Assembly (NCBI GenBank): GCA_037143575.1 | Contig: JBAWYM010000035.1 | Location: forward strand, 1 to 20,215 | Source of the DNA: JBAWYM01 sp037143575 | GTDB taxonomy: Bacteria > Patescibacteriota > Gracilibacteria > Peribacterales > Peribacteraceae | Direction of reading: 5' to 3' | DNA length: 20,215 nucleotides | Shown: in pieces, positions 14,362 to 20,215 of the stretch | How the letters are laid out: every line of letters begins with the position of its first letter | Numbering within the stretch: position 1 is the first letter of the stretch | The notes under the pieces: model-generated | Told to the model about the DNA's origin: nothing | Database searches by the model: none | Seen by the model: only the letters and a program-made list of their open reading frames with translations | Program-made: the position numbers and the translations under genes

Positions 14362-15870
14362 ATGTCCTCCCCCATCCGCAAGATCGCGACGTCCACCCTC
14401 TGGCAGCTTGGCAGCCAGATCACGATGGCGGCCTTGAGTGTGCTCAATGTGAAGTTCATTGCCATCGCCCTGCAGCTGGATCTGGTGGGGTACTACAATT
14501 CCGCTTTCGGCTACCTGCAGATCTTCGGCATCATCGCGGACTTCGGGCTGTATGCGGTGTCGGTGCGCGAGATGAGCCGCGCAGAGAAGAAGGATGAAGT
14601 CCTCAGTGCCCTGATGATCATCCGTGTCTTCATCCTCTGCCTGTCGCTCGGGAGCGCCATCATCATCGCGTGGCTCATTCCCGCATGGAGAGGAACCGCA
14701 CTCCCGATCAGCATCACCATTGCCGCCTTCCTGCCCTTCTTCACGCTCATTGCGGGGACACTCAGGAGCGTCTTCCAAATCCACTACCACCTCGGGTACA
14801 TCTTCGTGGCGGAGGTGACACAGCGCATTCTCACGACGATCCTCCTCGGCTTCCTCGTGTACTTCGGCATCCGCGGAAGCAGTAGTGTGCAGCTCCTGCT
14901 CTTCTGCCTCCTCACCGGCGGGATTGGCGCGTATATCCTGCTCCTCCTCTCCTACGCCTTCGCACGACGCTTCACCCTGGTGCCGTGGATCTGGAATTGG
15001 CAGGTGACCAAGCGACTACTGAAATTGGCGCTGCCCTTCGGCCTCTCGTATTTGCTGATCTCCGTCTGCCGGCAGTTCGACACTACCTTTATAGCACTCC
15101 TGCGCTCAGATTTCGAAACGCAGAATGCCTACTACGGCACGGTACTGCGGATGGCCGACATGGGCTTCCTCATCCCCACCTTCCTCCTCAATTCCATCCT
15201 GCCCATCGTCAGTGAGCGCGAGGAGAAAGGTCAGGACGCGAGCATCATCCTCGGCAAGACGTTCTTGACCCTCCTCGTCCTCGGGGTGATCGCCGCACTG
15301 TTCTCCTTCTTTCTGCCGCGCCCGCTCATCGCTCTGCTGACCACCGAACGTTACCTCTCCACCGCTACGCATGCAGGCTCGGATACTGCTCTCTCCCTCA
15401 TCGCCATCCCGATGCTCCTCAACGGTATGATCCTCTTTGGCTTCTACGTCTTCCTCATCCGGGGAGCCTGGAAGCGCCTCGCTGGGACACTCGCCATTGG
15501 TGCGGCCGTCTCCGTCACCCTCAATTTCATTCTCATCCCCAAGCAGGGCTTCGTGGGGGCGGCCTACACCGCCATCGTCGTGAATATCCTGCTCACCACT
15601 CTCCTTCTGCCCCAAGCCCTCTCTGTGATCAAGATCCGCTTCCCGCGCTTCGCCGTCATCCGGATCGCGATCTTCTCGCTCCTCTTGGCCGGCACCCTCT
15701 GGCTGCTGCAGCCGCTCCTCATCAACGATATCCGCACTTTCCTAGCCCTCGGAGCCATGACCGCAGTTCTCGGTGTCCTGCTCTGGATCTCGGGCATCCT
15801 GAAGCTCCTCGGATCCAAAGCACCAATGACGCACCAGCATTTGACGGAGGTGCCATTGTCTGAACCTTAA
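14362..15870 (+). CDS. Polysaccharide biosynthesis flippase (Wzx/MurJ, MATE-like superfamily)
   Basis: 502 residues, strongly hydrophobic throughout with about 12-14 TM helices. The N-terminus SSPIRKIATSTLWQLGSQ and the polar helix ending in YNSAFGYLQIFGIIADFGLY are typical of oligosaccharide-unit exporters (RfbX/Wzx), as is the C-terminal NFILIPKQGFVGAAYTAIV segment. It probably flips lipid-linked sugars across the membrane for surface polysaccharide; MurJ (lipid II) is an alternative. The in-frame ATG at 14275 would add 29 residues translated from the repeat at 14304-14343 and is rejected; ATG 14362 begins the first helix region and has TACACT 7 nt upstream. A sugar nucleotidyltransferase lies 3.5 kb downstream, but no glycosyltransferase is in view. 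Confidence 0.9.
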   Translation: MSSPIRKIATSTLWQLGSQITMAALSVLNVKFIAIALQLDLVGYYNSAFGYLQIFGIIADFGLYAVSVREMSRAEKKDEVLSALMIIRVFILCLSLGSAIIIAWLIPAWRGTALPISITIAAFLPFFTLIAGTLRSVFQIHYHLGYIFVAEVTQRILTTILLGFLVYFGIRGSSSVQLLLFCLLTGGIGAYILLLLSYAFARRFTLVPWIWNWQVTKRLLKLALPFGLSYLLISVCRQFDTTFIALLRSDFETQNAYYGTVLRMADMGFLIPTFLLNSILPIVSEREEKGQDASIILGKTFLTLLVLGVIAALFSFFLPRPLIALLTTERYLSTATHAGSDTALSLIAIPMLLNGMILFGFYVFLIRGAWKRLAGTLAIGAAVSVTLNFILIPKQGFVGAAYTAIVVNILLTTLLLPQALSVIKIRFPRFAVIRIAIFSLLLAGTLWLLQPLLINDIRTFLALGAMTAVLGVLLWISGILKLLGSKAPMTHQHLTEVPLSEP

Positions 15871-15954
15871 CCTTGATTCAGAGGATTGTAAGGATTTCTT
15901 GATGGCGCCCATTCGAAGCAAATCAAGAAAATCCGTTAATCCTTTTCATCAAGG
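15871..15954. repeat. Long imperfect inverted repeat with 9-bp substructure
   Basis: Outer arms CCTTGAT (15871-15877) and ATCAAGG (15948-15954), inner arms CTTGAT (15898-15903) and ATCAAG (15922-15927); the sequence between them also pairs partly. The left side reads AGGATTGTA, AGGATTTCT and the right AAATCCGTT, AATCCTTTT. It directly follows the flippase stop and may serve as its terminator. Confidence 0.7.
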
Positions 15955-15998
15955 TCAAACACTCGTACACCTCCCCGTTTTACATGCATGATCTTCTG

Positions 15999-16004
15999 TA
16001 GCAT
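15999..16004 (+). promoter_or_regulatory. Candidate -10 box for the ComEC-like gene
   Basis: TAGCAT, preceded by TG, ends 9 nt before ATG 16014, predicting a leader of about 3 nt. Confidence 0.4.
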
Positions 16005-16013
16005 CGGAAAATC

Positions 16014-16844
16014 ATGCTCCATCATCTTCCCTTGCGCCAATGGCTCACCGCCTGCGCGATCCTGCTCGTCGCTTTCTTCCTCTTGAAACGGGAATATTCC
16101 CTGATCCCGCAGGGGCTTTCCCGCGCGGTATTCTGCGACGTCGGCCAGGGAGACTCCATCCTCCTCACCAGTCCCTCCGGTCGGCACATCCTGATCGACG
16201 GCGGGCCGGATCTCTCGGCACTGCGATGCTTAGGGAAATCCCTGCCGTTCTTCAGCCACACCATCGATCTTCTCGTCCTCACCCACCCGGACGATGACCA
16301 CGTCACGGCATTAGCCGAGGTTCTGCGGCGGTATCCGGTGAAGCAGGTTCTTCTCACCGGCGTCCAAAATCCCAGCGGACCTGCTGAAAGCTTCTTCGCG
16401 GAACTAGCAAAGCAGAAGATTCCGGTGATGCATCCAGAGCTCCAATCAACCATCGACTTCGGCGACGGGCTTACGCTCGATGTCCTCTGGCCGGATATAC
16501 AGCATCTCAGTACGGAAACCAACGAGACATCGGTCGTTCTCCGCGCCAGAGGAACTTCAGGATCCATCCTCCTCACCGGTGATCTCCCGGAGAATGGTGA
16601 GGCGCGCTTACTCGCAACCGGACAGGATGTGCAAGCCAACATCCTCAAAATCGGCCACCACGGAAGCAAGACCTCCACGACGGAGGGATTTCTGAAGGCG
16701 GTACAACCAGCGACGGCGGTGATCTGTGTCGGCAAGCAAAACAAATTCGGCCATCCCGCTCCGGCGACTCTGGAGCGGCTGCGTTCAGAGAATGTACAAG
16801 TCCGGACAACGGCGGAGGAAGGGGCGGTGGGGTATGGGTTTTGA
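16014..16844 (+). CDS. Membrane-anchored ComEC-type metallo-beta-lactamase-fold hydrolase
   Basis: 276 residues. One N-terminal TM helix (about 10-24), then a metallo-beta-lactamase fold like the C-terminal domain of the DNA-uptake protein ComEC: FCDVGQGDSILL (40-51), LIDGGP (60-65), the metal motif THPDDDHVTA (90-99), ILLTGDL, KIGHHGSKTST and FGHPAP. In ComEC this domain is proposed to degrade the non-transported strand, but here the competence channel and OB domain are absent, so it is a stand-alone form, by inference a cell-surface or periplasm-like nuclease or phosphodiesterase. The Arg/Lys after the helix (LLKREYS) leaves the side of the catalytic domain open. ATG 16014 starts directly before the helix. 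It is flanked by inverted repeats at both ends, so it is probably transcribed alone. Confidence 0.88.
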   Translation: MLHHLPLRQWLTACAILLVAFFLLKREYSLIPQGLSRAVFCDVGQGDSILLTSPSGRHILIDGGPDLSALRCLGKSLPFFSHTIDLLVLTHPDDDHVTALAEVLRRYPVKQVLLTGVQNPSGPAESFFAELAKQKIPVMHPELQSTIDFGDGLTLDVLWPDIQHLSTETNETSVVLRARGTSGSILLTGDLPENGEARLLATGQDVQANILKIGHHGSKTSTTEGFLKAVQPATAVICVGKQNKFGHPAPATLERLRSENVQVRTTAEEGAVGYGF

Positions 16845-16856
16845 TTGAAAGATGGG

Positions 16857-16928
16857 GCCCGTCCCCGTAGCTGGGGTTCGCCTGTGGTGAGCCGCGTCGA
16901 ACTACGAACCCCAGCTACGGACGGCGGG
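16857..16928. repeat. Family-A repeat in a large hairpin, possible terminator
   Basis: Perfect 16-bp arms CCGTAGCTGGGGTTCG (16865-16880) and CGAACCCCAGCTACGG (16905-16920), extended outward by GCCCGTCC / GGACGGCGGGC with bulges. The 24-nt loop holds CCTGTGGTGAGCC, the reverse complement of the family-A core variant GGCTCACCACAGG. It lies 13 nt after the ComEC-like stop; there is no T-run, so termination is uncertain. Confidence 0.8.
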
Positions 16929-16975
16929 CTGAGGATAGCCATTATAAGACGAGTGCATTCTTTAGTATTTTGATG

Positions 16976-16981
16976 TATAAT
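16976..16981 (+). promoter_or_regulatory. Consensus -10 box for the 17004-18979 unit
   Basis: Consensus TATAAT predicts a start near 16988 and an AT-rich leader of about 16 nt (TACACAAATAAAC before ATG) with no Shine-Dalgarno sequence. No -35 is evident. Confidence 0.55.
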
Positions 16982-17003
16982 AACAGTGATTACACAAATA
17001 AAC

Positions 17004-17285
17004 ATGGATCAAAAACCCTTCATCGAGATGGTCATGGCGCTCCTCTCCGATACCCAGCCGGATATCGCCGATGCCCTGATCGCCCAATCAGCAAAAATAC
17101 CCCCGGAGGAACGGGAACAGATTACCACAGAGCTGAGTAAGGCAGGGGGGCTATCTCAGGCTGCGCTCAACGAAGGTTCCATCACACTACAATCGATAAT
17201 CCGAGAGATGAAAAAGGTTGCAAGAGTTCGTACGGAAAGAGAAGACCGCGCTCAAGAAATCCTTCCTTTCCCCCAGAAGAAATGA
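17004..17285 (+). CDS. Small conserved-looking helical protein of unknown function
   Basis: 93 residues, soluble, mostly helical, no TM segment. It opens MDQKPFIEMVMALLSDTQPD, has an acidic first half and a basic, charged tail (REMKKVARVRTERED) ending in a proline-rich LPFPQKK. I recognise no family. ATG 17004 is chosen over the in-frame GTG 16986 because the -10 box at 16976-16981 places transcription start at about 16988, past that GTG. Its stop overlaps the start of the next gene as ATGA, so the two are almost certainly translationally coupled and may act together. Confidence 0.75.
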   Translation: MDQKPFIEMVMALLSDTQPDIADALIAQSAKIPPEEREQITTELSKAGGLSQAALNEGSITLQSIIREMKKVARVRTEREDRAQEILPFPQKK

Positions 17286-18979
17286 CAGAAGTCCAACCCC
17301 CCAAGCCCAACGATAAGGAAGCAGATCCTAAGCAGGAAGAGAAGAAAGCTCTACAGGATTATTCCCGTGCGCTCGGTAGCGCCCTCTACATCATTGATTC
17401 TTCCCTCGCACCTGACAATGACAAAAAGCGCTGGATAGCCAATATCAGCCGCGTTCATAAGGAGGTGTATTCCCAACAAGATTATTCCCAAGGAAAAGCA
17501 CCCATTGATCTTCCTCATCTGAAAAAGTGGACTCGTTATGCAGAGAGATTCAATGACCAGAAGGAAGAAGGTCATTCCTATGGCCGAGCAGACATAGCCG
17601 GAAGAGCACGCTCCGCACTGGAGTCGCTCATCATCGAGGACAATCCAGCGCTGGCGCCCGATACTGCCCAAGAGCTCCACACGGAGATAAAAAACTACAA
17701 TGAACGAGAAATGGAGGCGCGCAGTGCGATCAGTAGGACATTGGATTACGCCCCGAAAGATCAGCTGGCGCTGAAAATGGATCAGGAGGTAGCAGCGAAT
17801 TACCGCTCTCACGTGCGTAAACATCTGTTTTGGACAATCGATCACGCAGAGCATGTCCCTTCGGTCATACAAGTGCTTCGGGAGCGCTCCGCTGGTCTAC
17901 GAAAGATAACTCCTGCACTCACAGGCCGTCTTAGTAATCTTGATCAGAAAGATGATGCCATCAATACAAAGCTCTCGGATATGCGTGCTCAATATCCGGA
18001 ATTAAAAACGTTTGTTTTTCCGGATTTAGATGCAACGAAGTCCAAAATAACTCTGGAAGACGCCATCCAAGAAAAAAACCTTATTCTTACGGCCATCCTC
18101 CCGGCACAAGAAGCGGCGCTAGAACAGCTAAAGGCAGACAAGAATGAACTTTGGGGAAAGGTCCAGTTTTGTGTGTGCAATCGACCGGCAAAGGAGGCAG
18201 ATTCCAGCGGCATTGTCTATCTCACGGAAGGAGTAACAAAAGAGTCGATAATCCTGAATATCCAATATGTATATCAGCAAACTCAAATACGAAGACAGGA
18301 GGAAGAGAAGGTGGATAGAGAAGTCAAATCAATGCAACAGAGCCTATTGAAAATGGTAGACGATCTCCACCTTCCCGCTCTCCCTAACACTGTGGAATTC
18401 CAATCTGTACATTCCCGCGAGGATATGGAGATGGTTCGTCCCATGATTTCGCTGCTCAAGCAAGCGCTCTCATCTCTTAGCCCACAACAAAAAACAATGC
18501 TCGATTCCATTTGGATTATTCTCACACCAACTGATGCGAGCGCGGGAAGGCCCGACTCTTGCGCCATGATCCATGCAGGGCTCACGGCAGGGGAAATGCA
18601 GTCACGTATGGTCACGGCATTAACCAAGCAAGGCGCAAAAAGCTCTTTGGCGCAATTCGGAGAAGCAGTACTGCCAAACAGCGATGAAGCAAAAATGCTC
18701 ATGGGCGTCACTAATCTCAAGACGGCATTGGAGAAGACACTGAGCAAAGAGCAGAAAGAGTGGTTCCAGAAACATGTGAAGCTAAATATATCCCATGGAA
18801 AAAATACAAAGTGGGAGGAAGAGAAGGCTGGATATGACACCCGGAATAGTGGAGTCGATTACGCAATCATTACCTTTCTCACAAGCCAGAAATCTGACGA
18901 GATGCAAGAGACTCTCAAGGGTGCTCTTCAACAAATAAAAGCCTATCACGAGAGCTTCAATCATCCTCCACCATTTTAG
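17282..18979 (+). CDS. Large helical protein of unknown function, coupled to the upstream small gene
   Basis: 565 residues, no signal peptide or TM helix, very rich in Gln, Lys and Glu. The N-terminus (1-35) is charged and Pro-rich, followed by helical segments; residues about 215-345 read as coiled coil (for example ILPAQEAALEQLKADKNELWGKV and RRQEEEKVDREVKSMQQSLLKM stretches). The C-terminal third contains SLSPQQKTMLDSIWIILTP and an ISHGKNTKWEEEKAGYDT segment; I see no catalytic motif I can name. Codon use is more AT-rich and less strongly C-ending than recJ, rnj or the flippase, which may mean a younger or transferred gene. Start ATG 17282 overlaps the stop of the 93-residue gene by four bases. 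A cytoplasmic structural or adaptor role is a guess. Confidence 0.8.
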   Translation: MTEVQPPKPNDKEADPKQEEKKALQDYSRALGSALYIIDSSLAPDNDKKRWIANISRVHKEVYSQQDYSQGKAPIDLPHLKKWTRYAERFNDQKEEGHSYGRADIAGRARSALESLIIEDNPALAPDTAQELHTEIKNYNEREMEARSAISRTLDYAPKDQLALKMDQEVAANYRSHVRKHLFWTIDHAEHVPSVIQVLRERSAGLRKITPALTGRLSNLDQKDDAINTKLSDMRAQYPELKTFVFPDLDATKSKITLEDAIQEKNLILTAILPAQEAALEQLKADKNELWGKVQFCVCNRPAKEADSSGIVYLTEGVTKESIILNIQYVYQQTQIRRQEEEKVDREVKSMQQSLLKMVDDLHLPALPNTVEFQSVHSREDMEMVRPMISLLKQALSSLSPQQKTMLDSIWIILTPTDASAGRPDSCAMIHAGLTAGEMQSRMVTALTKQGAKSSLAQFGEAVLPNSDEAKMLMGVTNLKTALEKTLSKEQKEWFQKHVKLNISHGKNTKWEEEKAGYDTRNSGVDYAIITFLTSQKSDEMQETLKGALQQIKAYHESFNHPPPF

Positions 18980-19017
18980 TTGAGCGTTAAGCATCCCTGT
19001 CCCCTCGGATATAGTTG

Positions 19018-19094
19018 GAACCTCTGAATAATTGCCAATTTGTCATGGTTCGACACGGCTCACCATGACATGCTCGAGACTTTTTCAGAGGTTC
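19018..19094. repeat. Family-A repeat, long form with terminal inverted repeats (MITE-like)
   Basis: Outer arms GAACCTCTGAA (19018-19028) and TTCAGAGGTTC (19084-19094) are perfect 11-bp inverses; inner arms TGTCATGGT (19041-19049) and ACCATGACA (19062-19070) hold the loop TCGACACGGCTC. Inner part and left flank match the copy at 2227-2280. The spacer 18980-19120 has no other feature that I can see. Confidence 0.85.
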
Positions 19095-19120
19095 TTGCCG
19101 CCAATGAGTGCAAAGTTTTA

Positions 19121-19149
19121 TTGACTTCATCTTTGTTCAGTACTTCACT
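19121..19149 (+). promoter_or_regulatory. Promoter of the small 19156 ORF, leaderless
   Basis: TTGACT (19121-19126), 17-bp spacer, TTCACT (19144-19149), then 6 nt to ATG 19156. The -35 matches five of six consensus positions; the -10 is weak in its second base. Confidence 0.5.
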
Positions 19150-19155
19150 GCACAT

Positions 19156-19359
19156 ATGGGAGCATTCTCCTGGCAAGACACGCCGATGCCCTCGCCAACA
19201 ACGGCACAGCTTCGCAGATCACTATTCGTGAACGCGAATGGAATTTTCGAACTCGAGACGGAAACTGAGCCGAATACGCAGATGCCGGTACCCGTAGTGA
19301 GCCACAACATAAACGATCGATGGCGGGCATTGTTGCAGAAAGCCGTGCAACCACTCTAA
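19156..19359 (+). CDS. Possible small protein, unknown function
   Basis: 67 residues beginning MGAFSWQDTPMPSPTTAQLRR and ending DRWRALLQKAVQPL; soluble, with a helical C-terminal end. No family recognised. Support is mainly the upstream TTGACT-N17-TTCACT-N6-ATG arrangement, the same spacing as the other genes here, and the otherwise empty 437-bp gap between 18979 and 19417. A longer reading from ATG 19108 would add 16 residues containing the -35 and -10 boxes and is less likely. It could be a chance ORF. Confidence 0.45.
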   Translation: MGAFSWQDTPMPSPTTAQLRRSLFVNANGIFELETETEPNTQMPVPVVSHNINDRWRALLQKAVQPL

Positions 19360-19381
19360 CCATACTTCGCGGGTATTTCCC

Positions 19382-19410
19382 TTCGCACTAGGGAAATTCT
19401 GTCGTAGGAT
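19382..19410 (+). promoter_or_regulatory. Promoter of the nucleotidyltransferase gene, leaderless
   Basis: TTCGCA (19382-19387), 17-bp spacer, TAGGAT (19405-19410), then 6 nt to GTG 19417. The -35 matches four of six consensus positions. Confidence 0.5.
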
Positions 19411-19416
19411 AGCATC

Positions 19417-20215
19417 GTGAAAGTCCTGCTCCTCCTCGCGGGTAAGTCCCGGAGATTCTGGCCGCTCGCCGACAAGTCGCTCTTCCCGCTGTGCGGCAAG
19501 CCTCTCCTCGCTCACCAGATCGATCGCCTGAAGGCTGCGGGAATCACCGATATTACCCTCGTGGGCGGCGCGCATAATTTGGCGAATGTCCGCACCCTCT
19601 TTCCTGATCTCCCGATCGTGGAGCAGGAGAACTTGGGGCTGGGGATGCGCGGGGCGCTGCTCTCTGCTTTGCCCGGGGTGGGGAATGAGCCTGTATTGAT
19701 CGTGAGCGGTAATGACGTGATTGCTTCTGAGGGATACCGGTTGCTACTGGAGCGCGCGGCATCCGACGGCGTCGACGGAACGATCCTCGCCTCACGCGTG
19801 ACGAAGTACTTCCCGGGTGGCTACCTCACGCTCGATGGAGACCGAGTAAAAGGCATTATCGAGAAGCCCGGAGAAGGGAAGGAGCCGAGCGATCTCGTGA
19901 CGATTGTTGCGCACATCCACAAAGATCCGCAGCGCCTGCTGAAGGCTTTACAGGAAACACCCGCGGAGCCGGATGACGGCTATGAGCGCGCGCTCGCCGT
20001 GCTCTTCGGGGAGAAGGTTTACCACGCCGTCCCCTACGAAGGTCCATGGCATCCGGTGAAGTTCCCCTGGCATCTCCTCCCGCTCCTCGAGCACCTCCTG
20101 CACGACGTCACGGCTCAGCAAATTCACCCGAGTGTGCAAATTCACCCGACGGCGGTGATCCAGGGAAACGTCCGGCTGGAGGAAGGCGTGCGTGTCTTCC
20201 CGCACGCCACCATCG
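19417..20215 (+). CDS. Sugar-phosphate nucleotidyltransferase with left-handed beta-helix start (partial, runs off window)
   Basis: At least 266 residues, open to the window end. The N-terminus VKVLLLLAGKSRRFWPLADKS is the NTP-transferase loop, followed by LFPLCGKPLLAHQIDRLKAAGITDI, the usual PKPLL region; VSGNDVI (97-103) supplies the metal-binding Asp, and GTILASRV, IIEKPGEG (147-154) and VTIVAHIH follow the family order. From about 236 the sequence IHPSVQIHPTAVIQGNVRL starts hexapeptide repeats of a left-handed beta-helix, as in GlmU-type bifunctional enzymes. It would make an NDP-sugar for envelope polysaccharide. The nucleotide loop is atypical (AGKSRR where GGxGTR/AGxGTR is usual, Phe in place of Pro-Lys before PLCGKP), so the exact substrate is open; glmU itself is not claimed. 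GTG 19417 begins at the first strand and has TAGGAT 6 nt upstream. Confidence 0.88.
   Translation, partial: MKVLLLLAGKSRRFWPLADKSLFPLCGKPLLAHQIDRLKAAGITDITLVGGAHNLANVRTLFPDLPIVEQENLGLGMRGALLSALPGVGNEPVLIVSGNDVIASEGYRLLLERAASDGVDGTILASRVTKYFPGGYLTLDGDRVKGIIEKPGEGKEPSDLVTIVAHIHKDPQRLLKALQETPAEPDDGYERALAVLFGEKVYHAVPYEGPWHPVKFPWHLLPLLEHLLHDVTAQQIHPSVQIHPTAVIQGNVRLEEGVRVFPHATI

Noticed and set aside
16022..17005. A 327-codon minus-strand open frame
   Set aside because: Antisense to the ComEC-like gene and through a large hairpin; no recognisable domain.
1..20215. TGA recoded to Gly or Trp
   Set aside because: Genes end cleanly at TGA (for example the stops at 10644, 12122 and 17285) and no gene carries in-frame TGA before a conserved domain.
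1..20215. tRNA, rRNA, riboswitch or transposase genes
   Set aside because: No cloverleaf-like, rRNA-like or riboswitch-like sequence and no transposase motif was recognised on either strand; a covariance-model search would settle this.

Overview
This 20.2 kb window is most likely chromosome from a Patescibacteria (CPR) bacterium, with Peregrinibacteria/Peribacteria as my best guess. The basis is inference: moderate-to-high GC, TGA used as an ordinary stop codon (which argues against the recoded Gracilibacteria/Absconditabacteria), almost no Shine-Dalgarno sequences, several long proteins I cannot place in a family, and core genes scattered without large operons. No rRNA, tRNA, CRISPR array, transposase or phage gene was recognised.

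Layout, left to right. (1) A minus-strand membrane protein with a PP2C-like domain and a propeller-like C-terminus (154-2127) is divergent from ribonuclease J, which has a long Pro/Gln/Arg-rich N-terminal tail (2428-4470) and ends in a strong terminator. (2) Two exported proteins follow: one with Ca-binding DxDxDG repeats (4596-5615) and one with a signal peptide and a C-terminal membrane anchor (5645-6172). Next is recJ (6296-7936). (3) A repeat-bracketed P-loop kinase (8179-8805), a tiny Cys-rich membrane protein (9038-9322), dnaJ (9482-10585), pyrC (10642-12015), pyrB (12120-13037) and a HAD-methyltransferase fusion (13077-14171) all lie on the minus strand. (4) On the plus strand follow a Wzx/MurJ-type flippase (14362-15870), a membrane-anchored ComEC-type metallo-beta-lactamase domain (16014-16844), a two-gene unit of unknown function (17004-18979), a possible 67-residue protein (19156-19359) and a sugar nucleotidyltransferase cut by the window end (19417-20215).

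Functions are mostly core ones: pyrimidine synthesis (pyrB, pyrC), RNA decay (RNase J), DNA repair (RecJ), protein folding (DnaJ) and envelope building (flippase, nucleotidyltransferase, exported proteins). Few genes look co-transcribed. Most have their own -10 box, and in about a dozen cases it sits 5-10 nt (usually exactly 6) before the start codon. That predicts leaderless or nearly leaderless mRNAs, and I used this spacing to choose start codons.

The non-coding DNA is full of small repeats: (A) a core related to TTCGACAGGCTCAGCACAGG set inside inverted arms that differ between copies; (B) GCGGGA-type hairpins; (C) arrays with 7-, 8- or 9-bp units, a different unit in each place. One family-A copy and one heptamer array lie in frame inside pyrC. 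These repeats, the leaderless start architecture and the unusual domain combinations are the most interesting content.
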